Assembly (NCBI GenBank): GCA_032139905.1 | Contig: JAQJDB010000006.1 | Location: 124,001-188,000 of the forward strand | Source of the DNA: Nitrospira sp. MA-1 | GTDB taxonomy: Bacteria; Nitrospirota; Nitrospiria; Nitrospirales; UBA8639 | Direction: 5' to 3' | DNA length: 64,000 nucleotides | Shown here: in pieces, positions 55,392-64,000 of the stretch | How the letters are laid out: each line of letters starts with the position of its first letter | Numbering within the stretch: position 1 is the first letter of the stretch | Program-made: the position numbers and the translations under genes | Notes under the pieces: generated by a model | What the model saw: the letters and a program-made list of their open reading frames with translations, nothing else | Told to the model about the DNA's origin: nothing | Databases searched by the model: none

Positions 55392-56057
55392 ATGCCAACA
55401 CAATTGCCTATTAGGACCCCTCGGCGGCTGACGTCGGCTTCGCTTAGTAGAGGGGCACGGGAGTTGGCGGAGGTGGATCCCGATTTGGGTGATGTCCTCG
55501 GTCGGTTGGGCGAGCCTCCGATGTGGGGGCGAGAACCCGGATTCCCTTCTCTCATTCAGATTATCCTTGAGCAGCAGGTGTCGCTGGCCGCGGCGCGCAC
55601 GATGTATCAGCGGCTTTCCAGCCATCTGGATGGGATGACTCCGGAAGCGGTCTATGCCATTCAAGTGAACGGGTTGAGGAGTTTCGGGCTGACGAGGCAG
55701 AAAGCCGGCTATTGTTTTGGTCTTGCCGCACGCATGCTCGACGGTAGTCTTGATCTCAGTGCTGTTGCCCGTGGTTCCGATGATCGTGGACGGCAGATCT
55801 TATTGGCGGTTCCAGGGCTCGGGCCATGGAGCGTGGATATCTATTACCTGATGGCGCTCCGACGTCCCGATGTCTGGCCTCATGGGGATTTGGCCCTGGC
55901 GGTCGCGCTCCGTGAAGTGAAACACCTGATGGTTCTCCCGACGAGAGATGAGCAGCAGTTCCTGGCCAGCGACTGGGCTCCGTGGCGCTCGGTTGCTGCC
56001 AGGATTTTGTGGACGCATTATCTTAACGCACGGGGTCAGTACCTGCCTTGGGGGTAA
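55392..56057 (+). CDS. AlkA-like DNA-3-methyladenine glycosylase (HhH-GPD)
   Basis: 221 residues from ATG 55392; earlier in-frame codons read poorly. Fold markers: 'LIQIILEQQVSLAAARTMYQRL', the helix-hairpin-helix 'LLAVPGLGPWSVDIYYLMAL' and the catalytic Asp in 'WPHGDLALAVAL'. The enzyme flips out and excises alkylated purines. It lacks the N-terminal beta domain of E. coli AlkA. Located just outside the repeat-bounded segment, convergent with the giant gene. Confidence 0.85.
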   Translation: MPTQLPIRTPRRLTSASLSRGARELAEVDPDLGDVLGRLGEPPMWGREPGFPSLIQIILEQQVSLAAARTMYQRLSSHLDGMTPEAVYAIQVNGLRSFGLTRQKAGYCFGLAARMLDGSLDLSAVARGSDDRGRQILLAVPGLGPWSVDIYYLMALRRPDVWPHGDLALAVALREVKHLMVLPTRDEQQFLASDWAPWRSVAARILWTHYLNARGQYLPWG

Positions 56058-56319
56058 CACCGCGATGCCAGGCCAACCCTCGTTGCACTCGCGAGGCTGA
56101 TCGTCCAGGATAGGTATCCCAGAAACATCGTTATTTCGTCGGCATATGAACAGCACTCTATTGTCGAGGAGATCAACCCCTCCCTTTACGCATTTGGGTT
56201 TGAGGTCTTCTTTGACGGTCTCGTTTTTCTCTGAGATACACTTTTTCTGGTCGGATTCCGGAGTGTCAGTTATTCCATATATAAGGTTCCTGAAATCTTG
56301 GGAGAACGAATACCATGTG

Positions 56320-59300
56320 TTACAAGGAGGTCCCCAAATCCTTTAAGAGCAGTTTCAGGAGGTCCGATGCCCCTGCGGCGGGATTTGTAAAGCTGAAGGA
56401 GGCAGGATACGTCTTGGACCTGTTGCCCCTTGTCACTTGGATCAGGACTTTCACACCTGAAGAGGGAAGAACCGAGAGAGTGGTGCCCACAGAAATTCCC
56501 GTGACCATGGGGACATTTTCCTCACCCTTCTCCAGAGAGGTGGCGATGTCATTGAGTGCTGCATCCACGCTGTTTTTGGCATATTGGAGTATCTTCCCGT
56601 TCACGGTCAGGCCGATATTTTTTTCAGGCAGTCGGGCAATCCATTGGGGAACGTGCTTTTTAACGTCATTTAGTTGATTGACTGTCCCGGTCGCCAATAT
56701 GGTGATGGTTTTAATCTTGAATCCATATCGAGATACCGTGTGAGTCTTATTCTTTAATGCCCAATTGACGAGGGCCGTGACATCGGCGGCAAGAGTTGCC
56801 TTGGTGCTCTTGTTAAACCGCTTGCTAAACGCGCTCAGGGTTTGCAGGTAAGGCGCGACTTCTTTTGTAGCCTCCGCACGAATGTACACAGTTTTCGAAA
56901 AGGGCCATTTTCCATAGGTTTTTTTCTGCGGTAATTTCTTTATCCTCGCGTTGATCGTCTTGATCACCTGGTTGCATATCGCTACGAGCATGGCTTTTAC
57001 GCCATTGAGACTTAATTCATGTCCCTTTAAGGCATCCAGGGCTGTCGTGGTTAATTGTCGTGCATTGTTCAGGGCATCCCGGGCTTCATGGCTTACCTTT
57101 TGTATTTCCCCGCGCAAGGCCGTGCGCAATTCTTGCGGGATCGTTAAGTCGATTGTTGCAGTCAACGGTCCACCGGTGGCAGGAAAAATAGCCGTGAGTT
57201 TCTGGATCGTAACCCCATGAAGCGCTGCCCCCTTGATTTGAGTGGTCGTCAGGGTGAGTCCATTCTTCGAAAAGGCTATCAATCCTCCTGCGGTGAATGG
57301 TCCGTTACCTCCATAGTCCCATGTGATATCTCCCCCAATAGACATCGCGGTTTTCGATATTGTCCATGTTCCGGCGATCGAACACTTCGGGGTGACGTTA
57401 AACGTGAGTTGGGTGAAGAAGCCCTTCTTGTCGACAACCGTCAGCAGATCGACGCCGGTCATGAGGCGGTTCTTCCACCAAATACCTGTACTGCCCTTGA
57501 TACTGAGTAGAGTCGAGGTGACCGTGATCGCACCCGCAATCTTCATCGTAAAGGCATTGCCAAGCGTTCCGGTAAACTGGACGCCTGTGCCAAACCCCTT
57601 GCCGGACACTTTTGAGTCGATGGCCGCTAATCCAAAAGCACTCTGTAACGTGATGATGTTGTGAATCTCAAAGGTGCCGACTAATAGAATAATAAGTCCG
57701 TCACTGTTCGGGGGACCTTTGGTGGGTTTGGGTAAGAGGGCGGTTATTTGCTTGTCGGGCCCCGTTCTCATGGCACGAATTCTCTGACCGAACTTCTGCC
57801 CAGGCTTCGTCCGTACCTTGCCTGGTAAGATTTCATTTTTGAATTCTCGTGGAGTGGTCACAGCGAACCCGACCTCAATACTGAACGGACCAAAAACGAC
57901 TCCCTCCTCACCGACGCGTGCCTCCACAGGTAGCGCGTTGACGAAATCTTGGGGGCTTCCTGTTTTGAACCCGTTGAGCAGGTTGGCCAACGATTTCCAT
58001 ACACTCCACGTTGGCAGTCCGGTCTTGGTGCCAAGAATCGCCCCTCCGAGATACGGAGGGAGCTGAAGGTAATTGGGTCCGATCATGAACGGCAGTTTGA
58101 ATCCTTTCGGCGCAACTTCTGGATCCAACTTGTATGTCGCTTTGGTAAAGAAGGGAAGCAGTTGGGAAAACAGACCAATCAGGGCAAACAACCCGCCATC
58201 GGGTTGAGGGAAGGACCAACGGCTTTCGGCCTTGAGCATTTCCCAGCCGAAATATGAAATGGCGAGTTCCTTATAGAAAAGCGGAACAGGCACCGGAGAA
58301 CCTGCAGGGAGCACGGCGAGTAACTGATCAATAGTGTAGGAATATTGAAAGGCTTTGCAACTTGTTTTGCCATCAATTAAATAACCGGTGGTCAGACAAC
58401 CTGCGAGTGCCAACAGGTCAAAGCGGTCGAACTTGCCTTCCAATTGAAGCAGGAACAGTGAGCCACTCAGGATTTGGCCGAATGATAGCGAGGTTAATTG
58501 AATCCCCAGCAATTCAGGTAGGCCAAAGGGTGGACCGGCAAAGGGCAGTAACAATTTAAGAGGTTGAGGATTCGGATTGGCCTGTGTGCGGGTGGTCACG
58601 TCCAGCTTCATTCCACCGGTCCCGCTAACTTCAATCGCAAAGCTGAGGTCTTGGGGCATGACGAATGCCAGATACTCATTGAGTTGACCGGGGGTTCGTT
58701 CGAGAATCGCATCACCAAGAGAGACCAGTTCATTGAGCGCGTCGATGACCACTGGCGGAATGCGAAGGGACGGAGATTTCTCCTGGAGTTTGGCAAGCCA
58801 GGGATCAAAGGTGAGCCGGTTATTCTTCACCAATGCGATATCGTCTAACGGAATGGCCTTGGGTATGAGTTCCGCCATAGGGCCCAGTCCTGCCTGGGTG
58901 AGAGCTTCCCTCAGTGGAGTCAACGGCAACTGTAAAGGTTTTTCAATGTGGAATTCTCCGGCTGCCGTCCACCCGAGCCCGTTGTAGCGAAACGTCGGCA
59001 GAGGGCAGCTAAGCTCGCCGAACAAACCATTCGGCCCCAAGGTGATGTGATACAAGCCTTGCTCATCCGGCTGCATGACATTGATCGGAGACCCTTGAAG
59101 TTGAGCGCTGATCCCTTTCTCCGAAAGGCTCAATTGCAGACCCGTCGCGGTGGAAAGCGGATTCTTCTGATTCCGCTTGGCGGTTTTGAAAAATTTCAAC
59201 CAGGGGAGACCATTCCTCCCGACGCCAAAGACACGGTTGATCTCGTCTGACACAGCCACGTCTATTGTCGCCTGCAGGGCAAGCTTAGGCTCTGTTGTCG

Positions 59301-61383
59301 ATCCCTTGCCGAAGCGAATCTTCCAATCACGGACATCCAGCCAGAACACGCCGAGCGACACAGTATTTCCGTTGATCTTGAGCGTGGGGAGTGCCGTGGG
59401 AGGCAACGGATTGTCCCACAGACGCGTCGTAGAAAATGCGACCTCCCCTCTGCCTGCGGACAAAGTCCACTTGCGAGGCTTTTGTGGCACAAGGCTGAGC
59501 GTAGTTCCGGGTATCTTCGCAGTCAGGAACGATGGCAGGCCCGTGAATTGGGTCGTGGCATCAGCCATGATCTGCCATCCGTCTTGGGTATGATTGATGG
59601 CTAATTCATCGAACGTGAAAACGGCCTGAGGCTTGATTGTCGAAATTCCGGTTGGAATCGGCAGCTTGAGCGTGTTGCCGTGGGGGCCCTTTGCATAAAA
59701 GGTAAAACTAACTTGTGTAGGGCTTGCCACGAACTCCACCGAGCCGGCGAAGTTGGCAGAGAAACCATCGATGCTGAGAGTGAGTTTCCCCTGCCCCTCA
59801 ACACGACAGGTCGTTCCGGCCTGTTTCTTGTCAGTGCCCGTCGTGCTTCTATCCACCTGAAGACTCAAGCCGGTAATCGTCAGCTGGCCGATGCCAAGCG
59901 GGATCGTCCAGGTTTCAGTGGACTGTCCACTGAAGGAGAAGGCGCCAGTGCTGGGACTCACTGAGGCGTGCAGATCGGAAAATTCTATGTCGATGGGCAA
60001 ATCGGCTGGCAGGCTCACCGCCTTAAGAAATTGGCGTAAAATTGAGGACAAACTTAACGAAACGATAGAACCTGTGAATGAGATGTTTTTTGCCAGTAGC
60101 TCAGACCGTACGTCGAAAATCAGCGTCCCCAAAATGGCTTGTCCCCAGAAGGTTGCAGAGACCGGGGCGTTATTCCGCTGCCTTTCTACGCGGAGCGCCA
60201 TCTTTTTTATCGTTAATGTTTGGTCTCCGAGGGGAATTATCCACTGCCCGGTCAGCCCTGTTCGTAACGAGAGAAACCCGGTCTTCATCTGTGTGGACAA
60301 GACGGCGTTGGTCAGCCCCAGTGTGGAAAGGGTTTGGGGTAAGACCGCCTTTGGCAGAAAGGGCGCAAGCATCTTTGAGAGTGTGATGTCAGGGAGTCTT
60401 GTTGTGAATCCCCATCCGTCTGTCCGCGAATAGCTGGCTCCAAGAGCGATTGGCTGCCCGGCGACTTCCGTTCTGCCATTGAGAACGACAGTTGATTCGT
60501 TGGGAGACTGCGTGTCCAGTTCAAGCTGAAAGCCCAATTCCCGGAGTGTCACCGAGGCCGCACCAAGGGTGATGGGCCATTTTCCGGTCAAGTCTGCGAC
60601 TAGCTCTATCTGTCGAGTACCTGCATCGGCCCGAATAAAACATTTTGAGATCACAAGATTCGTGGGGAGTGCGAGGGACACAGAAGGCAGGAAAATTTGG
60701 AGCACTTTCGCAAGGGCAAGCGTTTCGCCATCCCGTAAACCGCCAAACACGGTCAAAGAAGGAGGGCGGACAAAGGTTGTGAAGTGTGCCCCTGCTATGG
60801 TGCTCGCCGCATGGATGGAAATGCCCGTCTGCCGATGCTGAGGGTCAGAGGGCGAATAAACTTCGAATTCGAGCACGATGTTGTCCAGGCTCACCTGAGA
60901 GGGCCAAATAGACCAACTGGCAGTTGTGCCGACAGTCATTCTCATGGAAGAACGAGCCACCTCCTCAGACCCACTCGTAAGAATGATCGTGTTCAAAGAA
61001 AGGCCGGGTGGGCGTTGAAGGGGTGTTGGGAGTTCGCTCACCATTCTCTTTCCCAGTACATCGGTCAAGGCATCGAGCCCTTTGAGGAGGGGAACGGTGG
61101 TCGGTGGAATGGCAGAAAGCCGCACGGTGAGGCCTTGGCTTTCCTGTGTAAATATGACCTCGATCCTGGCATTGGTGAACTTGTAGAAGGAGCCCCTGCC
61201 TTTAACGATTAATTGTGTGAGAGATGGGAGGAGTTCAACGCCTTGAAGGTTCAGGGATCGATCGCTTAACAAGAGCCCGAGCAGGGAGTCGACAGCCATA
61301 CAACCAGTCGTTTGCGCATTGAAAACAAGCTCAGTGCCCTTGAGGGCATTTCGCATAGACTGTTCGATTGCGGAAAGACTCAT
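56320..61383 (-). CDS. Giant beta-repeat protein (~1687 aa, DUF6603-like)
   Basis: Start ATG 61383 is chosen over an in-frame ATG at 61524, which would run 128 bases into the upstream gene; GAAGG lies ten bases before 61383. No signal peptide or membrane helix is seen at the N-terminus. Most of the protein is alternating Ser/Thr/Leu beta-type sequence. Modules of ~115 residues in the first 600 residues repeat 'W-P/I-I-P/T-L-G-x(3-4)-L-T-I/L-x-x-L' (for example 'GQWIIPLGDQTLTIKKMALRVER' shortened here to its core 'WIIPLGDQTLTI', 'WTIPLGIGQLTI', 'WPITLGAASVTL'). The last ~350 residues are helical and Lys-rich, then a beta end. I think it belongs with DUF6603 proteins, of unknown function; I am not certain. 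It is co-oriented 13 bases behind the HopA1-like gene. Confidence 0.7.
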   Translation of the reverse strand: MSLSAIEQSMRNALKGTELVFNAQTTGCMAVDSLLGLLLSDRSLNLQGVELLPSLTQLIVKGRGSFYKFTNARIEVIFTQESQGLTVRLSAIPPTTVPLLKGLDALTDVLGKRMVSELPTPLQRPPGLSLNTIILTSGSEEVARSSMRMTVGTTASWSIWPSQVSLDNIVLEFEVYSPSDPQHRQTGISIHAASTIAGAHFTTFVRPPSLTVFGGLRDGETLALAKVLQIFLPSVSLALPTNLVISKCFIRADAGTRQIELVADLTGKWPITLGAASVTLRELGFQLELDTQSPNESTVVLNGRTEVAGQPIALGASYSRTDGWGFTTRLPDITLSKMLAPFLPKAVLPQTLSTLGLTNAVLSTQMKTGFLSLRTGLTGQWIIPLGDQTLTIKKMALRVERQRNNAPVSATFWGQAILGTLIFDVRSELLAKNISFTGSIVSLSLSSILRQFLKAVSLPADLPIDIEFSDLHASVSPSTGAFSFSGQSTETWTIPLGIGQLTITGLSLQVDRSTTGTDKKQAGTTCRVEGQGKLTLSIDGFSANFAGSVEFVASPTQVSFTFYAKGPHGNTLKLPIPTGISTIKPQAVFTFDELAINHTQDGWQIMADATTQFTGLPSFLTAKIPGTTLSLVPQKPRKWTLSAGRGEVAFSTTRLWDNPLPPTALPTLKINGNTVSLGVFWLDVRDWKIRFGKGSTTEPKLALQATIDVAVSDEINRVFGVGRNGLPWLKFFKTAKRNQKNPLSTATGLQLSLSEKGISAQLQGSPINVMQPDEQGLYHITLGPNGLFGELSCPLPTFRYNGLGWTAAGEFHIEKPLQLPLTPLREALTQAGLGPMAELIPKAIPLDDIALVKNNRLTFDPWLAKLQEKSPSLRIPPVVIDALNELVSLGDAILERTPGQLNEYLAFVMPQDLSFAIEVSGTGGMKLDVTTRTQANPNPQPLKLLLPFAGPPFGLPELLGIQLTSLSFGQILSGSLFLLQLEGKFDRFDLLALAGCLTTGYLIDGKTSCKAFQYSYTIDQLLAVLPAGSPVPVPLFYKELAISYFGWEMLKAESRWSFPQPDGGLFALIGLFSQLLPFFTKATYKLDPEVAPKGFKLPFMIGPNYLQLPPYLGGAILGTKTGLPTWSVWKSLANLLNGFKTGSPQDFVNALPVEARVGEEGVVFGPFSIEVGFAVTTPREFKNEILPGKVRTKPGQKFGQRIRAMRTGPDKQITALLPKPTKGPPNSDGLIILLVGTFEIHNIITLQSAFGLAAIDSKVSGKGFGTGVQFTGTLGNAFTMKIAGAITVTSTLLSIKGSTGIWWKNRLMTGVDLLTVVDKKGFFTQLTFNVTPKCSIAGTWTISKTAMSIGGDITWDYGGNGPFTAGGLIAFSKNGLTLTTTQIKGAALHGVTIQKLTAIFPATGGPLTATIDLTIPQELRTALRGEIQKVSHEARDALNNARQLTTTALDALKGHELSLNGVKAMLVAICNQVIKTINARIKKLPQKKTYGKWPFSKTVYIRAEATKEVAPYLQTLSAFSKRFNKSTKATLAADVTALVNWALKNKTHTVSRYGFKIKTITILATGTVNQLNDVKKHVPQWIARLPEKNIGLTVNGKILQYAKNSVDAALNDIATSLEKGEENVPMVTGISVGTTLSVLPSSGVKVLIQVTRGNRSKTYPASFSFTNPAAGASDLLKLLLKDLGTSL

Positions 61384-61396
61384 CTGTCTGAAACCT

Positions 61397-62464
61397 TCAT
61401 GTCGGATAAGGACCTGATTGGGGAGTTTCCAGTACTTTCTCATTGAGGTGAGGTGTGTTTGGATTAATGCCATACTCCCAAAATCGTTGTTTGACGGCCT
61501 TTGAAAAGTTTTCAATTGAGTCAAATTTTGAATGTTCCTGAAAGATTTGAGCGATCAGATACGAACGGTAGGATCCGAAGGAACTGGCATCCATCACCCG
61601 AGATTTATTATCTCCGTGATTAACTGCCGGAGTATTCTTATCGATAAACCCTAGTTCAGGTGGCTCGGCTCCCTGGGCGACGCCTTTGCCTTTGATCAGA
61701 CCCTGGGTCATCGGTGGAATTTTTGGGCCGATCAGTTTCATCAGTTCCGGCTCAAACCCCTCAATAATTTTCTTGACGTCTGTGATTGCAGATTCTTCAT
61801 ATAAATAGATAATGATGGTGTCATTTCGTCCAAGCATGGCTGGACCGGCAACTTTAGCTTCGTCAATGTTCATGTTTGGTTTTTTTGCATTCCCTTGTTC
61901 AAACAACACGGATGTAAATATTTTTTCAAAAACCGCAAGCGCGGCCTCGGTTTTCCATTCCCGCGTATTAATATAAATACGTTGAGTCACCTGCTTGTCT
62001 TCATCATCTTCATTTCGTGCCCACAGATGATAAAAGTCTTCCATCAAGTCATCGCGTAAATTTGGTGAAAATGTCCTAGGGTCCTTTGAAAGGTATACAT
62101 CATGTAAGTATTTCATGAAAGGACCAATCTTCAACTTTTCGCGTGGGTCGTCAGTTGCTTGAATCAAGACCCGGTCAAAAAAATAGTCAGAAGCCCACTG
62201 CGATAATCCACAGAGTTTTTTTAAAAAACCTTTGAGCTGTGTATCTTTTTCCTCATCAGTTATGTGAGGCGTCTCTTTCTGTGTCCCTTCGTAGAGGCCA
62301 TAAATGAATTCCTGTTGGCGTATTCCCGAACCGTCATATGCTGAAAAAATTTCAGATCGTTTGTCGTAGATAGTGTGTAAGAAATTATCCAGGCTGCAGG
62401 CAGAGCAAACCAAATCGCTGTTCTCAGGTCCGTTACATCCGTTATGCTTATAGGGGCAGGGCAT
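61397..62464 (-). CDS. HopA1-family protein with N-terminal cysteine cluster
   Basis: 355 residues, ATG 62464 with AAGGACGAG ahead. The first 25 residues hold four cysteines (C3, C10, C20, C23), a possible metal site. The remainder matches the HopA1 (type III effector) fold seen in many bacteria: 'QRIYINTREWKTEAALAVFEKIFTSVL', 'KVAGPAMLGRNDTIIIYLYEESAITDVKK', 'PPMTQGLIKGKGVAQGAEPPE' and 'DASSFGSYRSYLIAQIF'. In known members this fold either acts as a plant effector or as a lyase that removes phosphate from phospho-Ser/Thr in lanthipeptide maturation. No kinase or precursor peptide is visible nearby. Family call by pattern, function unknown. Confidence 0.6.
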   Translation of the reverse strand: MPCPYKHNGCNGPENSDLVCSACSLDNFLHTIYDKRSEIFSAYDGSGIRQQEFIYGLYEGTQKETPHITDEEKDTQLKGFLKKLCGLSQWASDYFFDRVLIQATDDPREKLKIGPFMKYLHDVYLSKDPRTFSPNLRDDLMEDFYHLWARNEDDEDKQVTQRIYINTREWKTEAALAVFEKIFTSVLFEQGNAKKPNMNIDEAKVAGPAMLGRNDTIIIYLYEESAITDVKKIIEGFEPELMKLIGPKIPPMTQGLIKGKGVAQGAEPPELGFIDKNTPAVNHGDNKSRVMDASSFGSYRSYLIAQIFQEHSKFDSIENFSKAVKQRFWEYGINPNTPHLNEKVLETPQSGPYPT

Positions 62465-62797
62465 GTGAAATCTCGTCCTTGTCTGCTCTTTGCGGATCAG
62501 ATGTTAAAAAATGCATTGATGGATTGGATGACGCCCAAGCTGCCTCAAGAGGGTATCTTAATTTACCTATTCAATCAAAATTTTCTGATAACTTTTACTC
62601 CACTCAGGACACCTGAGCCATTGACCGGTTCAGGCTATCGTGGCAAATTATTTCGCCTGGATTCGTTATTGTGCATGTGTGGGGTTGAGAATATTTCATT
62701 GTTGGATTTGGGTATACGGATTCATTGGAGGCGGACGTTTGATGACAAGGTTGCACCTGCTCCACATACACAAGTCATCTCATGTTGTGAAACGCAT
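62465..62797. other. Divergent promoter region
   Basis: About 330 bases between the HopA1-like gene (leftward) and the SnoaL-like gene (rightward). It is open in one frame on the plus strand, but the translation is unlike the downstream domain, so I treat it as non-coding. Confidence 0.4.
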
Positions 62798-63160
62798 ATG
62801 ACACCAAGTGCAATTGTTCGAGCATGGGTAGAGGCATTCAATCGGGCCGATGCCGAGGCACTCGCCGGCTTTTACACTGAAGACGCGGTGAATCATCAGG
62901 TGGCGAATGACCAGGTTGTGGGTCGGGCGGCTATTCACAAGATGTTCGAGGAGGAATTTGCAAAGGCGGAGATGTGCTGCATCGTTGAACGCATTTTTGA
63001 AATCGATGACTGGGCCATACTTGAGTGGCGGGACCCGCTTGGGTTGCGGGGATGCGGATTCTTTCAGGTGCTGGATGATAAGATTGTCTTCCAACGCGGG
63101 TATTGGGACAAGCTGTCATTTCTGCGTCTACATGGTTTGCCCATTCCTGACAAGCTATGA
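62798..63160 (+). CDS. SnoaL-like / NTF2-like small protein
   Basis: 120 residues from ATG 62798, the point where the domain begins ('VRAWVEAFNRADAEALAGFYTEDAVNH'). 'VVGRAAIHKMFEEEF' and 'WAILEWRDPLGLRGCGFFQVLDDKIVFQRGYWDKLSF' complete a cone-shaped alpha+beta NTF2 fold. Members bind or isomerise small hydrophobic ligands; no ligand can be assigned. Confidence 0.85.
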   Translation: MTPSAIVRAWVEAFNRADAEALAGFYTEDAVNHQVANDQVVGRAAIHKMFEEEFAKAEMCCIVERIFEIDDWAILEWRDPLGLRGCGFFQVLDDKIVFQRGYWDKLSFLRLHGLPIPDKL

Positions 63161-63275
63161 ATGTCAGAATCCTGCCCTTTCGCATATCGTTGCATGGAAC
63201 GTCTTGCCGTGCATTATGCCCAGGATACCGATGTTATGCGTGCATAATTTCTTAATAATATGAGGTGTCGACATT

Positions 63276-63854
63276 GTGAATCATGAACATCCCTCTTCGA
63301 GCACGTTGGGACGGGGCGCCACCGGTGTGATTACGCATCGTGTGCGGGACGGTCAACAAGAGGGCTATGACGCCTGGTTGAACGAAATCGGTCCGCTATG
63401 CAGAAGCTACCCGGGCCACCTGGATTTGCAGATTATCCGTCCGATTCCCGGACTCACAGCAACCTATACGGTCATCATCCGGTTTGATACCAGGGAACAC
63501 CTCCAGGAATGGATGAGTTCACAGGATCGCAAACGACTCATCGAACAGGTGCGATCGCTCCTTGCTCAAGATGATGATTTTTTCATACGCAGTGGTTTGG
63601 ATTTTTGGTTCACGCCCGAAGGCGCGAGAGCGAAGGTACCTGTCCGCTGGAAACAGTTTCTCGTGACATGGTCCGCCATTTATCCCTTGGTGCTTGTCAT
63701 TCCGCTGGTCGTTGCCTTGGTGCTTCGGCAATTGGGCGTACCTTACAATCATTATCTGGACTTGCTGTTTAGCACCGGTTTCGTGGTATGGGTCATGGTC
63801 TATCTTGTTATGCCGCACTACACCAAACTGATCCAACGCTGGTTGTTTACCTGA
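63276..63854 (+). CDS. ABM-domain protein with two membrane helices
   Basis: 192 residues from GTG 63276. Residues ~15-105 resemble an antibiotic-biosynthesis-monooxygenase ferredoxin-like fold ('THRVRDGQQEGYDAWLNEI', 'GHLDLQIIRP', 'YTVIIRFDTREHLQEWMSSQDR'). Two membrane helices follow ('AIYPLVLVIPLVVALVLRQL', 'LLFSTGFVVWVMVYLVM'). It lies 115 bases behind the SnoaL-like gene. Function unknown; the fold often acts on quinone-like or haem substrates. Confidence 0.8.
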   Translation: MNHEHPSSSTLGRGATGVITHRVRDGQQEGYDAWLNEIGPLCRSYPGHLDLQIIRPIPGLTATYTVIIRFDTREHLQEWMSSQDRKRLIEQVRSLLAQDDDFFIRSGLDFWFTPEGARAKVPVRWKQFLVTWSAIYPLVLVIPLVVALVLRQLGVPYNHYLDLLFSTGFVVWVMVYLVMPHYTKLIQRWLFT

Positions 63855-64000
63855 TTTCGATGAATCTACGTTTCACAAATAGCTGCAGTGGACAGGCATC
63901 ACCGGAATCCCCTTACCCTGCTTGACATATTTCCTTTTATAACTAAAGGTCCCTCTCTGAATTATGGCAGAGTGCGATAGGAGGTTTTTGTTCGTTGGTC

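Noticed and set aside
61384..61524. Longer start of the giant protein at 61524
   Set aside because: It would overlap the HopA1-like coding end by 128 bases; ATG 61383 has a ribosome site and a 13-base gap.
62444..62797. N-terminal extension of the SnoaL-like protein
   Set aside because: The extension has no domain-like composition, and the complete fold starts at ATG 62798.
63922..63943. TTGACA with TATAAC near the right end as a promoter
   Set aside because: The spacing is only ten bases, too short for a sigma-70 promoter.
1..64000. CRISPR array
   Set aside because: No regularly spaced short direct repeats were seen; the repeats found are ~120-200-base hairpins.

Overview
The window looks like chromosome from a Nitrospirota bacterium, most likely a Nitrospira-like nitrite oxidiser with base composition near 50% GC. 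This is an inference. It rests on a membrane-anchored ethylbenzene-dehydrogenase-type haem subunit (the NxrC fold) followed by a dihaem cytochrome c lipoprotein, on a DUF2914 protein, on the division cluster organisation, and on hairpin repeats I associate with these genomes. No rRNA gene or other lineage-defining marker is present.

Layout. 0-5 kb: the end of a respiratory gene pair, a UbiA-type prenyltransferase, a DUF2914 protein, tRNA-Thr(CGT) and two very small proteins. 5.6-9.1 kb: a three-domain Aas-like phospholipid acyl-recycling protein on the minus strand. 9.7-17.2 kb: a compact phosphorelay array made of three related soluble kinases with a shared unusual H-box, one stand-alone receiver, one receiver-kinase hybrid and an HD/HDOD protein. 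17.5-28.8 kb: a Slt-type lytic transglycosylase, ZapB-like and ZapA, RNase Y, a YmdB-type phosphodiesterase, XseA/XseB, TlyA, a sugar-nucleotide epimerase, a rhodanese and AsnRS.

29.0-47.0 kb is an almost complete division and cell-wall (dcw) cluster in canonical order: rsmH-ftsL-ftsI-murE-murF-mraY-murD-ftsW-murG-murC-murB-ddl-ftsQ-ftsA-ftsZ. Its promoter carries two MraZ-type boxes although mraZ is not adjacent. FtsZ ends in two copies of the C-terminal interaction motif. A Bacillus-style tail follows (pgeF/ylmD, yggS/ylmE, yggT/ylmG, divIVA); sepF/ylmF is missing and a hairpin repeat sits in its place. Together these genes make lipid II, polymerise it at the septum, build the Z-ring and add polar DivIVA.

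From about 49.8 kb the window becomes accessory. It holds a class-C beta-lactamase-like hydrolase, a decayed fragment of a second copy, and three copies of a ~200-bp hairpin repeat. Those repeats bracket a Gabija-like defence pair (OLD/TOPRIM ATPase plus compact UvrD-like helicase). After them come an AlkA-like glycosylase, then a minus-strand pair that is the most unusual item here: a HopA1-family (phospho-Ser/Thr lyase-like) protein with an N-terminal cysteine cluster, directly followed by a giant beta-repeat protein of about 1,687 residues. The window ends with a SnoaL-like protein and an ABM-domain membrane protein.
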